Positions 8,441-16,105 of a DNA stretch of 64,000 bases are shown piece after piece. This stretch comes from Desulforamulus reducens MI-1 (GTDB lineage: Bacteria; Bacillota; Desulfotomaculia; Desulfotomaculales; Desulfotomaculaceae), in the NCBI RefSeq assembly GCF_000016165.1, contig NC_009253.1, forward strand, positions 1,398,332 through 1,462,331, read 5' to 3'. A model generated the notes under the pieces. That model saw only the letters and a list, made by a program, of their open reading frames with translations. It was not told the DNA's origin and did no database searches. Each line of letters opens with the position of its first letter. The stretch's first letter is position 1. A program made the translations under genes and the position numbers.

Positions 8441-9766
8441 TTATCTGGTTAGACCAAACTTTTTTGCAGCCTCTGTTAGACCATCTCGATGGTCCGGATG
8501 GGCAATGGCAATGAGTGATTCCGCCCTTTGACGGTAGGTTTTTCCTCTTAATCGGGCAAAACCATACTCCGTGACAACATAATCAACGTCATTTTTGCTG
8601 AGACTTACTACGGAACCACTCTCTAAGACGGGTACTATTTTTGTTCTTCCCTTAAGAGTGGAATGAAGTACGACAATGCTTTTCCCATTGTCAGCATTCA
8701 TGGCACCCCGTGCAAAATCAACCTGCTCTCCGGTTCCGGAATATAATTTAGGGCCTATTGGTTCAGAAGCGCACTGACCTAAAAGATCTATTTCTTCCAC
8801 GGAGTTGATTGCTACCATATTATTATTTTTTGCAATGACCATGGGGTCATTTGTATAAGAAACGGAATGAAATTCAAATAAAGGATTATTATTTATGAAT
8901 TGATATAAACGTTTGGTACCCACAGCGGAACTGCAGATAATTTTACCTAGGTGTAATTTTTTACGCCGATTCGTTATGGCGCCACATTCTACTAAGTCCA
9001 CTATGGAATCTGTAATAAAGTGACTATGAATACCCAACCCTTTTTTAACAGAGAGACACTGAGCAACAGAATTGGCTAAGGAGCCCAGTCCAAGTTGTAT
9101 TGTTGAGCCATCCTCCACGATCTGACATACATAGTCCCCAATTTTAGAATCATTTTTACTAAGGGTTGGTTTGGGAACTTCTAAAAGAGGGGAACTGTCC
9201 TCTACAATCATATCAGCCTGGGATACATGAATAAAGCTGTAACCCATGGTTCTAGGCATATTGGGGTTAACCAATAAGATTACCTTCTTAGCGCAACCAG
9301 CTGCGGCTATGGTGTAATCAACAGAAACACCAAAGCTGAAATAGCCATGTTCATCCATAGGAGAAACCGTACCCATAAAAACGTCGACTTCCATGTCCCG
9401 GATAAACTGTGGATACTCATATAAATAGCCGGGCATGACGCCGGCCCGCCCTTCTTTTACCCCTCTTTTTACTACACTACTTGTTAACCAAGAAACATGG
9501 CGAAAATGTTTTTCCATGCCAGGTTTTAGGTAACTGGCCTCGCGTAGAGGCAGCATTTGGTGAATTCTGACGTCCTTTAATTCTCCCTTCCGATTTGCCA
9601 GGCTTTCCATTAACAATTCTGGCTCGGCAGCACCGGGCGGTACTACTATATTATCCCCAGAAGAAATAACGGCTACAGCTTCCTTTGCTGAAATACGTTT
9701 TTCTTCATACATTTTGAGCAACTTATCAGAGTCTTCAAATAACGGACCCGCTTTAAACCATACCAA
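8441..9766 (-). CDS. acetyl-CoA hydrolase/transferase family protein
   Basis: About 441 residues, class I CoA-transferase of the acetyl-CoA hydrolase / 4-hydroxybutyrate CoA-transferase group. Supporting motifs: ISSGDNIVVPPGAAEP near the N-terminus, GYSFIHVSQADMIVED, LGLGSLANSVAQCL, and DYVVTEYGFARLRGKT near the C-terminus, where the family has the TEYG segment. It would move CoA between acyl-CoAs and free acids such as acetate or butyrate in the cytoplasm. Two in-frame TTG codons are possible starts: 9772, which abuts the GGAGGTGA ribosome binding site, and 9766, six bases from it; I prefer 9766. A single-gene unit ending at a strong bidirectional terminator. Substrate not assignable. Confidence 0.85.
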   Translation of the reverse strand: MVWFKAGPLFEDSDKLLKMYEEKRISAKEAVAVISSGDNIVVPPGAAEPELLMESLANRKGELKDVRIHQMLPLREASYLKPGMEKHFRHVSWLTSSVVKRGVKEGRAGVMPGYLYEYPQFIRDMEVDVFMGTVSPMDEHGYFSFGVSVDYTIAAAGCAKKVILLVNPNMPRTMGYSFIHVSQADMIVEDSSPLLEVPKPTLSKNDSKIGDYVCQIVEDGSTIQLGLGSLANSVAQCLSVKKGLGIHSHFITDSIVDLVECGAITNRRKKLHLGKIICSSAVGTKRLYQFINNNPLFEFHSVSYTNDPMVIAKNNNMVAINSVEEIDLLGQCASEPIGPKLYSGTGEQVDFARGAMNADNGKSIVVLHSTLKGRTKIVPVLESGSVVSLSKNDVDYVVTEYGFARLRGKTYRQRAESLIAIAHPDHRDGLTEAAKKFGLTR

Positions 9767-9772
9767 AAACAA

Positions 9773-10143
9773 TCACCTCCAGAGTGCAACTTTAAGTGAA
9801 TTATATCACTTTTAATCAGCTAATGAAAGAAAGATGTTGTCATATTTTAAAGAAATTACAAAGGGAAAAATTAAAAATCTTGCAATAAGATTTGTGTATT
9901 ATATAAAAGGATGCTAGTAAAAATATTGTGGAATTCTTATAAATCTTGATATCATTAAATAGATATGCTAGCATGGCTGTGAAAAGAGGCATAGGTTAGG
10001 GTTTTGATTCATCTTGTTCTAAGAAAAATAAGTGATAATAGTCACAAAGTTGTCACTACAAAAGGTCTAATCATACTTATGAAATCTTAACTCGATTAAT
10101 TAGGTTGTCATTACAATTAAAATTATTAAGAGGGGAGTTTTAC
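9773..10143. other. intergenic region between divergent genes
   Basis: AT-rich and without a credible reading frame. On the plus strand TTGCAA (9880-9885) and TATAAA (9902-9907) with a 16-base spacer form a plausible housekeeping promoter, which would give a leader of more than 200 bases ahead of the gene at 10144. TGCTAG words occur near 9912 and 9966. No riboswitch that I recognise. Confidence 0.5.
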
Positions 10144-10299
10144 ATGATTGACGCTTTGAATGAGTATATGATCGCAATATACCAGCTTCATAAAGCGCAA
10201 TACGGATTAATTGTGGTAACGGTAATGTCTATTGTGGGTGTTTCGGTAGGGCTCTTTACAGAAATTGTGCTAAGAATGCTGGGAATTAAAGGAGAGTAG
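10144..10299 (+). CDS. small single-helix membrane protein, 51 aa
   Basis: ATG at 10144 follows AGAGGGGAG (about 10129-10137). The product has a short amphipathic N-terminus (MIDALNEYMIAIYQLHKAQ) and one hydrophobic helix (about residues 21-43). It ends 17 bases before the TSUP gene and is surely co-transcribed with it. Small helices of this type often act as accessory subunits or assembly factors of a transporter, but nothing in the sequence proves that. An earlier in-frame start at 10105 lacks a ribosome binding site. Confidence 0.65.
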   Translation: MIDALNEYMIAIYQLHKAQYGLIVVTVMSIVGVSVGLFTEIVLRMLGIKGE

Positions 10300-10316
10300 A
10301 GAACGGAGGTGCTGCT

Positions 10317-11336
10317 TTGCTACATTTGCCGATTGCCAATGCAGATGTTAATGGATGGGCCTTGTTATTTCTGGGCTTTTTTGTTGGGGTACTGGGGGGC
10401 TTCTTCGGAATTGGCGGGGCTTTTATCGTAACGCCTGCCCTTAATATACTTGGCTTTCCAATGGTCTTTGCCATTGGGACCGATATTGCCCATATTTTTG
10501 GCAAGTCCATAGTAGCGACATTTAAGCACTTAATGCTAAGACATGTGGACATTAAGCTTGGTCTAATTATGGGTCTACTGGGTATGTATGGTGTTTCCTT
10601 AGGAAAAAAATCGGTTTTATATTTGGAGAAAATTGGTCAAATAGGACCCATCGTGAGGCTAGTATACATTGTTCTGCTCTTTGCATTAGGTTTTTTTATG
10701 ATAAAGGAATATCTCTTTTATTCCCGTCTGTCCGAGCAGCAACAAATAGAGGCAGAGGCAAAAAGGTCAAAACTTGCTAACTGGATACAAAACCTTAGAA
10801 TCGGGCCCTTTATAAGTTTTCCCACCTCAAATGTATATGGTATTTCCCTCTGGGTTGTTGTTTTCTTAAGTGTTACCAGTGGATTTATATCAGGCTTTCT
10901 TGGTGTGGGAGGGGGGTTTGTTAGAGTTCCTATGCTTATTTATTTTCTTGGTCTTCCTACTGTAATGGCAGTGGGTACGGACTTGCTTGCTATCTTAATT
11001 ACCAATTCCTGGGGGGCGTATATCTATGCCCTGGCAGGCAAGGTGGAAATTATGGGTGCTATCGTTATGTTAGTTGGAGCGGCCATAGGAGCACAAATTG
11101 GTTCGGTTGCCACTGCCTACATTAAAGGAATGAAAATAAGGCTTTACTTTAGCATAACTCTAATGCTGGCCGGAACAGCTGTTATTTTTAAACAGTTGCT
11201 GATGCCCACCCTGGCAGCCTATTTGATGCTAAGCACTGCGGCAATACTCAGCGGTGTTATTATTTTTATGTTGGTTCAATCGGTAAAGGCCAAGGGAATT
11301 AAACAAGATAATATAAACCAATATCACAGGATTTAG
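10317..11336 (+). CDS. TSUP (TauE/SafE) family permease
   Basis: A 339-residue permease starting at TTG with GGAGGTG six bases upstream. The two glycine-rich signature segments of the family are clear: GVLGGFFGIGGAFIVTPALN in the first half and SGFLGVGGGFVRVPMLIYF in the second, each followed by a VGTD motif (AIGTDIAHIF, AVGTDLLAIL). About eight to ten helices, with a charged cytoplasmic loop near residues 140-165 (EQQQIEAEAKRSK). Predicted to export sulfite, thiosulfate or an organosulfur anion. It differs clearly from the TSUP protein at 6694 and is paired with a tiny membrane protein. Confidence 0.9.
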   Translation: MLHLPIANADVNGWALLFLGFFVGVLGGFFGIGGAFIVTPALNILGFPMVFAIGTDIAHIFGKSIVATFKHLMLRHVDIKLGLIMGLLGMYGVSLGKKSVLYLEKIGQIGPIVRLVYIVLLFALGFFMIKEYLFYSRLSEQQQIEAEAKRSKLANWIQNLRIGPFISFPTSNVYGISLWVVVFLSVTSGFISGFLGVGGGFVRVPMLIYFLGLPTVMAVGTDLLAILITNSWGAYIYALAGKVEIMGAIVMLVGAAIGAQIGSVATAYIKGMKIRLYFSITLMLAGTAVIFKQLLMPTLAAYLMLSTAAILSGVIIFMLVQSVKAKGIKQDNINQYHRI

Positions 11337-11377
11337 TAAATATGTTTTGAAATTAACCCTTAAAAAAAGATAGAAAA

Positions 11378-11401
11378 ACACCACACGTATTTATGTGGTG
11401 T
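11378..11401 (-). terminator. terminator of uraA
   Basis: ACACCACA pairs with TGTGGTGT; on the minus strand it follows the uracil permease stop and is trailed by TTTTTCTATCTTTTTTT. Confidence 0.75.
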
Positions 11402-11450
11402 AAACTTTACTTATCCATAACAAATTTTTCAAAGCAGTAATTTTAAAGCA

Positions 11451-12719
11451 TTATTTATTCTCATTGCTAATATTGGCTTGTTCCAGCAAGCGGAAGAAGA
11501 GACTTAAAATCATAGCCACCACCGTTGCCAGCCCCATTCCTTTTAGGCTAACAGCACCCAATTGAATTTGAGCACCACTAACTCCGATGATCATGACAAT
11601 GGACGTTAATATTAAGTTTGATGCTTTACTATAATCAACCTTGGCTTCTACAAGCATACGGATACCAGATGCAGCGATTACACCAAAAAGCAGTAGGGAT
11701 ACACCACCCATAACTGGTGTGGGTATACTTTGAATGGCAGCGGATAATTTTCCTACGAAAGAAAGAATGATAGCAAGAATGGCGGCCCCGCCAATAACCC
11801 AAGTACTGTAAACCTTGGTCAGGGCCATAACCCCAATGTTTTCGCCATAGGTGGTGTTGGGGGTGGATCCAAAGAAACCGGAAAGCATGGTAGAAATACC
11901 GTTGCCCAGTAATGAACGGTGCAATCCAGGATCCTTTGATAAATCACGACTGACAATGTTACTGGTTACAAAGAGGTGGCCAACATGTTCTACGATAACA
12001 ACCAGAGCCGCTGGAATAATAATGATAATTGCATTTAAATCAAAGGTAGGGCGGTAGAAAGTAGGAACTGCAAACCAACTGGCCTGTGCAATGGCCTCGG
12101 TGCTTACCAGGCCCATAAAGATAGACAGAACGTAACCAGAGATGACACCCACTAGGATCGGGATAATGGCTAAGAAACCTCGGAACACAATATTGCCTAA
12201 AATAGTTACGCCCAAAGTAAACATGGATACGGTAATCACCTTTGGATCCGCAACATATTTAGTTGGGTCAGCAGCAGCCAAGCCGGCCATCTGGGCAGCA
12301 ACAGGTGCCAATTCTAAACCAATGACTGCAACAATAGCACCCATGGCAGCAGGTGGGAAGACAACATCAATCCATTTTGTGCCCACAGCCCCAATTAACA
12401 AGGCAACTGCGGAGAAAATCAAGCCTACTACGATAAATCCGCCAAGGGCAGCGCTATAATCATACTTACTAAGTACTGCAATTACCGGGGATATAAAAGC
12501 AAAACTTGAACCCAGGTATGCTGGGATACGACCTTTGCAGATAAAAATATACAGGAGTGTTCCTATACCGTTAAATAGTAGAATTGTTGCAGGGTCCACC
12601 TTGAACAGGATGGGTACCAGAACTGTAGCGCCAAACATTGCAAATAAATGCTGAAGACTCAGGGGCAAGGTTTGGAGTAAGGGGAGTCTTTCTTCTACCT
12701 GGATTTCACGTTTCTCCAT
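11451..12719 (-). CDS. uraA: uracil permease (NCS2 family)
   Basis: A 422-residue nucleobase:cation symporter with about 12-14 helices. Diagnostic stretches are LPLSLQHLFAMFGATVLVPI at the N-terminus, YLGSSFAFISPV, the VIVEHVGHLFVT motif with the acidic residue that helps bind uracil, and GFFGSTPNTTYGENIGV, the NCS2 signature. It imports uracil across the cytoplasmic membrane. The upstream minus-strand gene is upp, which converts imported uracil to UMP, so the pair forms a salvage unit. A PyrR-like attenuator lies in the 160-base gap. Ribosome binding site AAGGAGGAA just before the ATG. Confidence 0.95.
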   Translation of the reverse strand: MEKREIQVEERLPLLQTLPLSLQHLFAMFGATVLVPILFKVDPATILLFNGIGTLLYIFICKGRIPAYLGSSFAFISPVIAVLSKYDYSAALGGFIVVGLIFSAVALLIGAVGTKWIDVVFPPAAMGAIVAVIGLELAPVAAQMAGLAAADPTKYVADPKVITVSMFTLGVTILGNIVFRGFLAIIPILVGVISGYVLSIFMGLVSTEAIAQASWFAVPTFYRPTFDLNAIIIIIPAALVVIVEHVGHLFVTSNIVSRDLSKDPGLHRSLLGNGISTMLSGFFGSTPNTTYGENIGVMALTKVYSTWVIGGAAILAIILSFVGKLSAAIQSIPTPVMGGVSLLLFGVIAASGIRMLVEAKVDYSKASNLILTSIVMIIGVSGAQIQLGAVSLKGMGLATVVAMILSLFFRLLEQANISNENK

Positions 12720-12756
12720 TTAGTATTCCTCCTTAGTTAATATGCCTAAAAAACAA

Positions 12757-12788
12757 TTAGCTCCTTACAGAGTACTGTAAGGAGCTAA
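12757..12788 (-). terminator. attenuator/terminator hairpin between upp and uraA
   Basis: A perfect 14-base stem (TTAGCTCCTTACAG and its complement) with a 4-base loop. On the minus strand it is followed by TTGTTTTTTAGG, so it is a good intrinsic terminator lying 38 bases ahead of the uraA start. With the PyrR-like loop just upstream it is likely a regulated terminator. Confidence 0.8.
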
Positions 12789-12828
12789 ATAACTATAGGA
12801 ATATACTTATCCTGCTATCGCTACCTTA

Positions 12829-12846
12829 TTAGTCTCTCTGTACTAA
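12829..12846 (-). promoter_or_regulatory. PyrR-binding loop (anti-antiterminator) of uraA
   Basis: On the minus strand the RNA reads UUAGUACAGAGAGACUAA: a five-base stem UUAGU/ACUAA closing a purine-rich loop, with AGUACAGAGAGACU matching the PyrR consensus ARUCCNGNGAGGYU at 12 of 14 positions. Part of it (ACAGAG..ACU) can instead pair with AGUACUCUGU in the terminator at 12757-12788, giving an antiterminator. This is the three-way arrangement of PyrR attenuators. The match is seen; regulation is inferred from the known system. Confidence 0.65.
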
Positions 12847-12879
12847 TTTAAAGGTGCCAGACATAATATTAGATTGTCA

Positions 12880-13518
12880 TTAGAGTAAGTATAACCTGTC
12901 TCCTGCATCTCCGCAACCCGGGGAAATATAACCAATACTGGTAAGGACTGGATCTACTACCCCTGCCACAACTCTTACTTTTGGAAATTTATCAGCAATC
13001 TGATCTAATCCTTGTTTTACCGCAAAGGCACAAGCTACTTTTATTTTAGAAGAATCGGCTCCAAACTCTTCTAGGACCTCCAAAGCCTTTACACAACTGT
13101 TACCGGTAGCCAACATTGGATCAAGCACCAGAACTTGTTTAAAATCCTTTAAATTTTTCGGCAGGCTATTAACATAAAGCTTAGCCTCCAGTGTATCGTG
13201 ATCCCTGGACATACCAATATGGGCAACTTTGGCTTTGGGTAAAAAAGTTAGGAAACTTTCTACCAATCCTAATCCCGCACGTAAAATGGGGACCAAGAGG
13301 ATTTTATCGTCCTCTAAGGCGGATATAGTTGTTTCAACTTCCATAGGAGTGGTTATTTTCATTTCTTTGGTGGGTGCGTCCTTAGTAGCCTCAATGGCCA
13401 ACAAACACCCTAGGCGTGTCATAGCTGCACGAAAAATTGTTATGTCACTTTCTTTATTTCTTATTAATTGAAGCTGTTCATCCGCCAGTGGATGACGGAG
13501 AATCGTTACGGTTTCCAT
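12880..13518 (-). CDS. upp: uracil phosphoribosyltransferase
   Basis: A 212-residue enzyme of normal length. It makes UMP from uracil and PRPP. The N-terminal region has VTILRHPLADEQLQLIR; the flexible-loop and catalytic segments VPILRAGLGLVE are intact; the PRPP-binding loop is VLVLDPMLATGNS; and the uracil-binding C-terminus has GYISPGCGDAGDRLY. The start is ATG with AAAGGAGGC upstream. It is followed by a PyrR-like attenuator and the uracil permease gene. Confidence 0.97.
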   Translation of the reverse strand: METVTILRHPLADEQLQLIRNKESDITIFRAAMTRLGCLLAIEATKDAPTKEMKITTPMEVETTISALEDDKILLVPILRAGLGLVESFLTFLPKAKVAHIGMSRDHDTLEAKLYVNSLPKNLKDFKQVLVLDPMLATGNSCVKALEVLEEFGADSSKIKVACAFAVKQGLDQIADKFPKVRVVAGVVDPVLTSIGYISPGCGDAGDRLYLL

Positions 13519-13887
13519 TCTTTACACTGCCTCCTTTGTATTCCGGCAGTACCGTGCTTAGTAAGACTAATAGGATATGCCAGATCAATTTCCAAATACC
13601 CAAAATTCGATATAAATTTACAAATTCCTTTTTTATAAAGGGAAATTTATTTTTTATATGTATAATGGCGAAAGATAAATGCACCATAACAGGCGGGGAG
13701 GCTTCCCGCCTGTTTGTGCAGAGTTGTGTTAAAAACTTGGCAAATCAGAAAGTATAAAACTTTCCCAATTTGCATAAGGGCAACTAAGGCTTACTTGTGC
13801 CCTATAGGGTGTGCTGTCGCCTAAAGGCTCTCGTGCCCTAGAGGGTATGGCGTAAGCCAAGTTTTCTTTATCTGATACCAAGCTCTT
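13519..13887. other. non-coding region with an elaborate inverted-repeat structure
   Basis: Holds the upp promoter region, then AACAGGCGGG/CCCGCCTGTT (13688-13714), then a nested structure: AAAACTTGGC (13732-13741) can pair with GCCAAGTTTT (13856-13865), GGCTTAC (about 13788) with GTAAGCC (about 13853), and inside lie three small palindromes, CCCTATAGGG, GCCTAAAGGC and CCCTAGAGGG. No reading frame fits. It shares AGGGCAACTAA and AAGCCAAGTTTT with the element at 19236-19332, so it looks like a dispersed structured repeat. Confidence 0.6.
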
Positions 13888-14145
13888 CTAAGTAAGTTCT
13901 AAGGGTTCTTCACTAAGTAAGTGTTCCCACTTGTTTGGCAGATAGCCCACTACTGTATGACCATTCACAACAAGGGTGGGTGTATCTAAGCCACCTGTTT
14001 TCTTAATAAGTTCGCCCCGGGCTCCGTGATCCTGTGTGTTTTTCTCCACATATTGAATTCCTCTGTTTTCTAAAAAGTCTTTGGCTTCATCGCAACCGGT
14101 TTTGTTCCAGGGAGAAACAAAAAGTGTAACATGATAATCGCCCAT
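13888..14145 (-). CDS. glutaredoxin-like protein with altered active site
   Basis: An 85-residue thioredoxin-fold protein. The order beta-alpha (VTLFVSPW... CDEAKDFLENRGIQY), DTPTLVVNG with the cis-proline motif, and GYLPNKW matches small glutaredoxins such as NrdH or YruB. The usual W/P-C-x-x-C is replaced by W-N-K-T-G-C: Asn14 stands where the first cysteine should be and only Cys18 remains. It therefore cannot act by the usual dithiol route and might be a monothiol or a binding protein. Ribosome binding site AAGGAGGTATT before the ATG. Encoded alone. Confidence 0.75.
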   Translation of the reverse strand: MGDYHVTLFVSPWNKTGCDEAKDFLENRGIQYVEKNTQDHGARGELIKKTGGLDTPTLVVNGHTVVGYLPNKWEHLLSEEPLELT

Positions 14146-14322
14146 AGTAATACCTCCTTTAACTCAATAATAGTTTGCCCATAGAAAAGGAAAATCTTCA
14201 TAGTTAAATGGGACGTTAGTCCTATAGAAAATTAGCAAATATTTCCGCATAATAAAAATAAAGTATTATTATGTGGCAAATGGTATTTTTTATATTTGGC
14301 TGAGACGAAAGGAGAGTTTAGG

Positions 14323-14808
14323 TTGTCTAAGGCATTTTTAGACAAATTTCTTAATTTCATTGGATTCGAAGAAGTAGAAGATAGCGAAAAGGCACCTGAA
14401 CTGTCTTCATCCAGGGAGACTAAAACCAAAAATCAGAACCAAAGCAAAAGCCTCCTTCGGTCAGAACTGACAGCAGTTCCAGCACCTCGGAGTACAAAAA
14501 TTATCTCTACTCAACCCCGTACATTTACTGATGTACAGACTGTGGCAGAACATTTAAAAAATGGACAACCGGTGGTTGTTAATCTTTCACAGGTTCATCC
14601 AGAAGAAGCACAGCGAATTCTAGATTACACCAGTGGTGTTGCCTTTGCATTGGATGGTTCTGCAAAGAAGATAAATGGTGAGATATTCCTATTCGTTCCC
14701 AGTGGAGTAGACATCGTAGGAGCAGGAGATTTAAGAACCTTTAATGAGAATGTGGAGCCGCTAGAGGAAAAAGTAAACTCTCGGTGGTTTAAAACTGAAA
14801 CAGCCTAG
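14323..14808 (+). CDS. sepF: cell division protein SepF
   Basis: 161 residues from a TTG start six bases after AAAGGAGAG; an in-frame TTG at 14296 has no ribosome binding site. The N-terminus (SKAFLDKFLNFIGFEE) is the amphipathic membrane-anchoring helix of SepF, followed by a disordered polar linker and the conserved domain (about 70-145: RTFTDVQTVAEHLKNGQPVV, LDYTSGVAFALDGSAKKI, FLFVPSGVDI). SepF tethers FtsZ to the membrane during septation in Gram-positive bacteria. It is not in the usual ylm cluster, so it may be a second copy. Confidence 0.9.
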   Translation: MSKAFLDKFLNFIGFEEVEDSEKAPELSSSRETKTKNQNQSKSLLRSELTAVPAPRSTKIISTQPRTFTDVQTVAEHLKNGQPVVVNLSQVHPEEAQRILDYTSGVAFALDGSAKKINGEIFLFVPSGVDIVGAGDLRTFNENVEPLEEKVNSRWFKTETA

Positions 14809-14824
14809 AACTGAAAAAAGCTAA

Positions 14825-14852
14825 AGGCCGGAGGGATTAACCCCACCGGCCC
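14825..14852. terminator. bidirectional terminator after sepF
   Basis: GGCCGGAGGG pairs with CCCCACCGGCC around ATTAA, between the convergent sepF and TtcA-like genes; T-rich on the plus side (CCTTATTATT). Its edge overlaps the last codons of the minus-strand gene. Confidence 0.65.
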
Positions 14853-15595
14853 TTATTATTTTCTTTCACTGGCCATAGGTTTTTTGGATCAAAATTATGT
14901 AGCGAGGTTAAAAATTTTTGCCGAATATCTGGATATTGTTCTGAAAGCTGGTTAATTAAATTTTTTATTTCTTCCCGTTTGGTTTGTTTATTGGCAGGAC
15001 AGGGATTATGAATAACGGGAATATTTTCCAAAGGCAATAATGCCTTCACTTGATTTTCCGTCACATAAACGAAAGGGCGAATCAAAGTTAGGTCGGTGCG
15101 GTCAAGGTATGTTTTTGGTGAGAAAGTCTTCATATTTCCATTAAAAAGTAAACTCATAAAAAATGTTTCCATCACATCATCCAGATGATGGGCCAGGGCA
15201 ACCTTGTTAAAACCCAGTTCCAAAGCTGCACTATGAAGGGCCCCGCGACGGAGATTAGCACATAGTGAACAAGGGTTTGTTTCTTTTCTTATATCAAATA
15301 AGATGGTTCCAATGTCAGTATGCTTAAGGGTCAACGGAATGGCTAAACGCTGACATAACTCCTTCATGGGCTGTAAATCAGCGCCTAATCCCATATCCAG
15401 ATGAACAGCATGGAGTTCAAAGGGTACTTTTTTTAAATATCTTCGATGGTAAAGACTAAGACAATATAAGAGAGAATTACTGTCTTTTCCTCCGGAGACT
15501 CCTACAACAACTTTGTCCCCGGGTTCAATTAAATTAAAATGTGTGATGGCCCGAGTAACCTGAACCAGCATTGCTTTTTGTAAATTTTTATTCAT
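14837..15595 (-). CDS. TtcA-family PP-loop ATPase (tRNA thiolation type)
   Basis: 252 residues. The PP-loop SGGKDS (34-39) binds ATP, and CSLC (Cys109 and Cys112) with a later Cys in NPCPANKQTK (about 203) form the TtcA-type iron-sulfur cluster site. HHLDDVMETFFM is the typical helper motif. Family members put sulfur on cytidine 32 of tRNA or act in related thiolations. The exact tRNA position in this organism is not certain, since anaerobes carry several paralogues. Convergent with sepF; no operon partner. Confidence 0.88.
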   Translation of the reverse strand: MNKNLQKAMLVQVTRAITHFNLIEPGDKVVVGVSGGKDSNSLLYCLSLYHRRYLKKVPFELHAVHLDMGLGADLQPMKELCQRLAIPLTLKHTDIGTILFDIRKETNPCSLCANLRRGALHSAALELGFNKVALAHHLDDVMETFFMSLLFNGNMKTFSPKTYLDRTDLTLIRPFVYVTENQVKALLPLENIPVIHNPCPANKQTKREEIKNLINQLSEQYPDIRQKFLTSLHNFDPKNLWPVKENNKGRWG

Positions 15596-15725
15596 TTATT
15601 CTTTCACCTTTTCTTGTTTTAGCTTAAAAAAGAATATTATTCGAATTAATAGAGAAACCGAAAAATTTTACCCTGTATAGTATAACTATGATTAGGCTAA
15701 ATTAGCAATAAGGGAGGGTGAAAAC

Positions 15726-15884
15726 ATGGCTAAATACATGAGTGATGCCCTGAAGTACGAGCTTGCCCAAGAGATGGGTGTAGCGAACCGTATCCAAGGC
15801 AATGACTATGGTAACCTGACCTCGAGAGAGTGCGGTAACTTTGTTAAGCTGGCGATACAGAGGGCCGAACAAAGCATGTTGTAA
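15726..15884 (+). CDS. alpha/beta-type small acid-soluble spore protein
   Basis: A 52-residue protein: MAKYMSDALKYELAQEMGV at the N-terminus and LTSRECGNFVKLAIQRAEQ at the C-terminus. The first part carries the germination protease site region (KYELAQE, where family members have K-x-E-x-A) and the second the conserved GGxMVKxMI-like helix in divergent form. These proteins coat spore DNA and shield it from UV and heat. AGGGAGGGTG lies 6-15 bases upstream, and a strong terminator follows. This gene shows the organism makes endospores. Shorter than the usual 60-70 residues. Confidence 0.9.
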   Translation: MAKYMSDALKYELAQEMGVANRIQGNDYGNLTSRECGNFVKLAIQRAEQSML

Positions 15885-15894
15885 CTTCCCTAGG

Positions 15895-15924
15895 GCTGGT
15901 TCACGTAAAGTGAACCAGCTTTTT
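15895..15924 (+). terminator. terminator of the SASP gene
   Basis: GCTGGTTCAC pairs with GTGAACCAGC around GTAAA, then TTTTT. Confidence 0.9.
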
Positions 15925-16105
15925 ACCTTGCTTACACCTTTTTACAAGGTTGGTAAGTATGGTGGATATTGTATAATTATGCATTTTTTAAAGAAACCAT
16001 CTGAATTTTTTAAAATCTCTGTTAGTGCAGAGTTATAATGTAAAAGGGTGCTAAGGTATTTTTCAATAGCTTTATGACTAAACACTATTGTTAGGGGGCC
16101 ATTAG

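Noticed and set aside
13688-13714. AACAGGCGGG hairpin as a terminator
   Set aside because: No T run follows on either strand, and it lies upstream rather than downstream of upp; it is kept only as part of the structured region.
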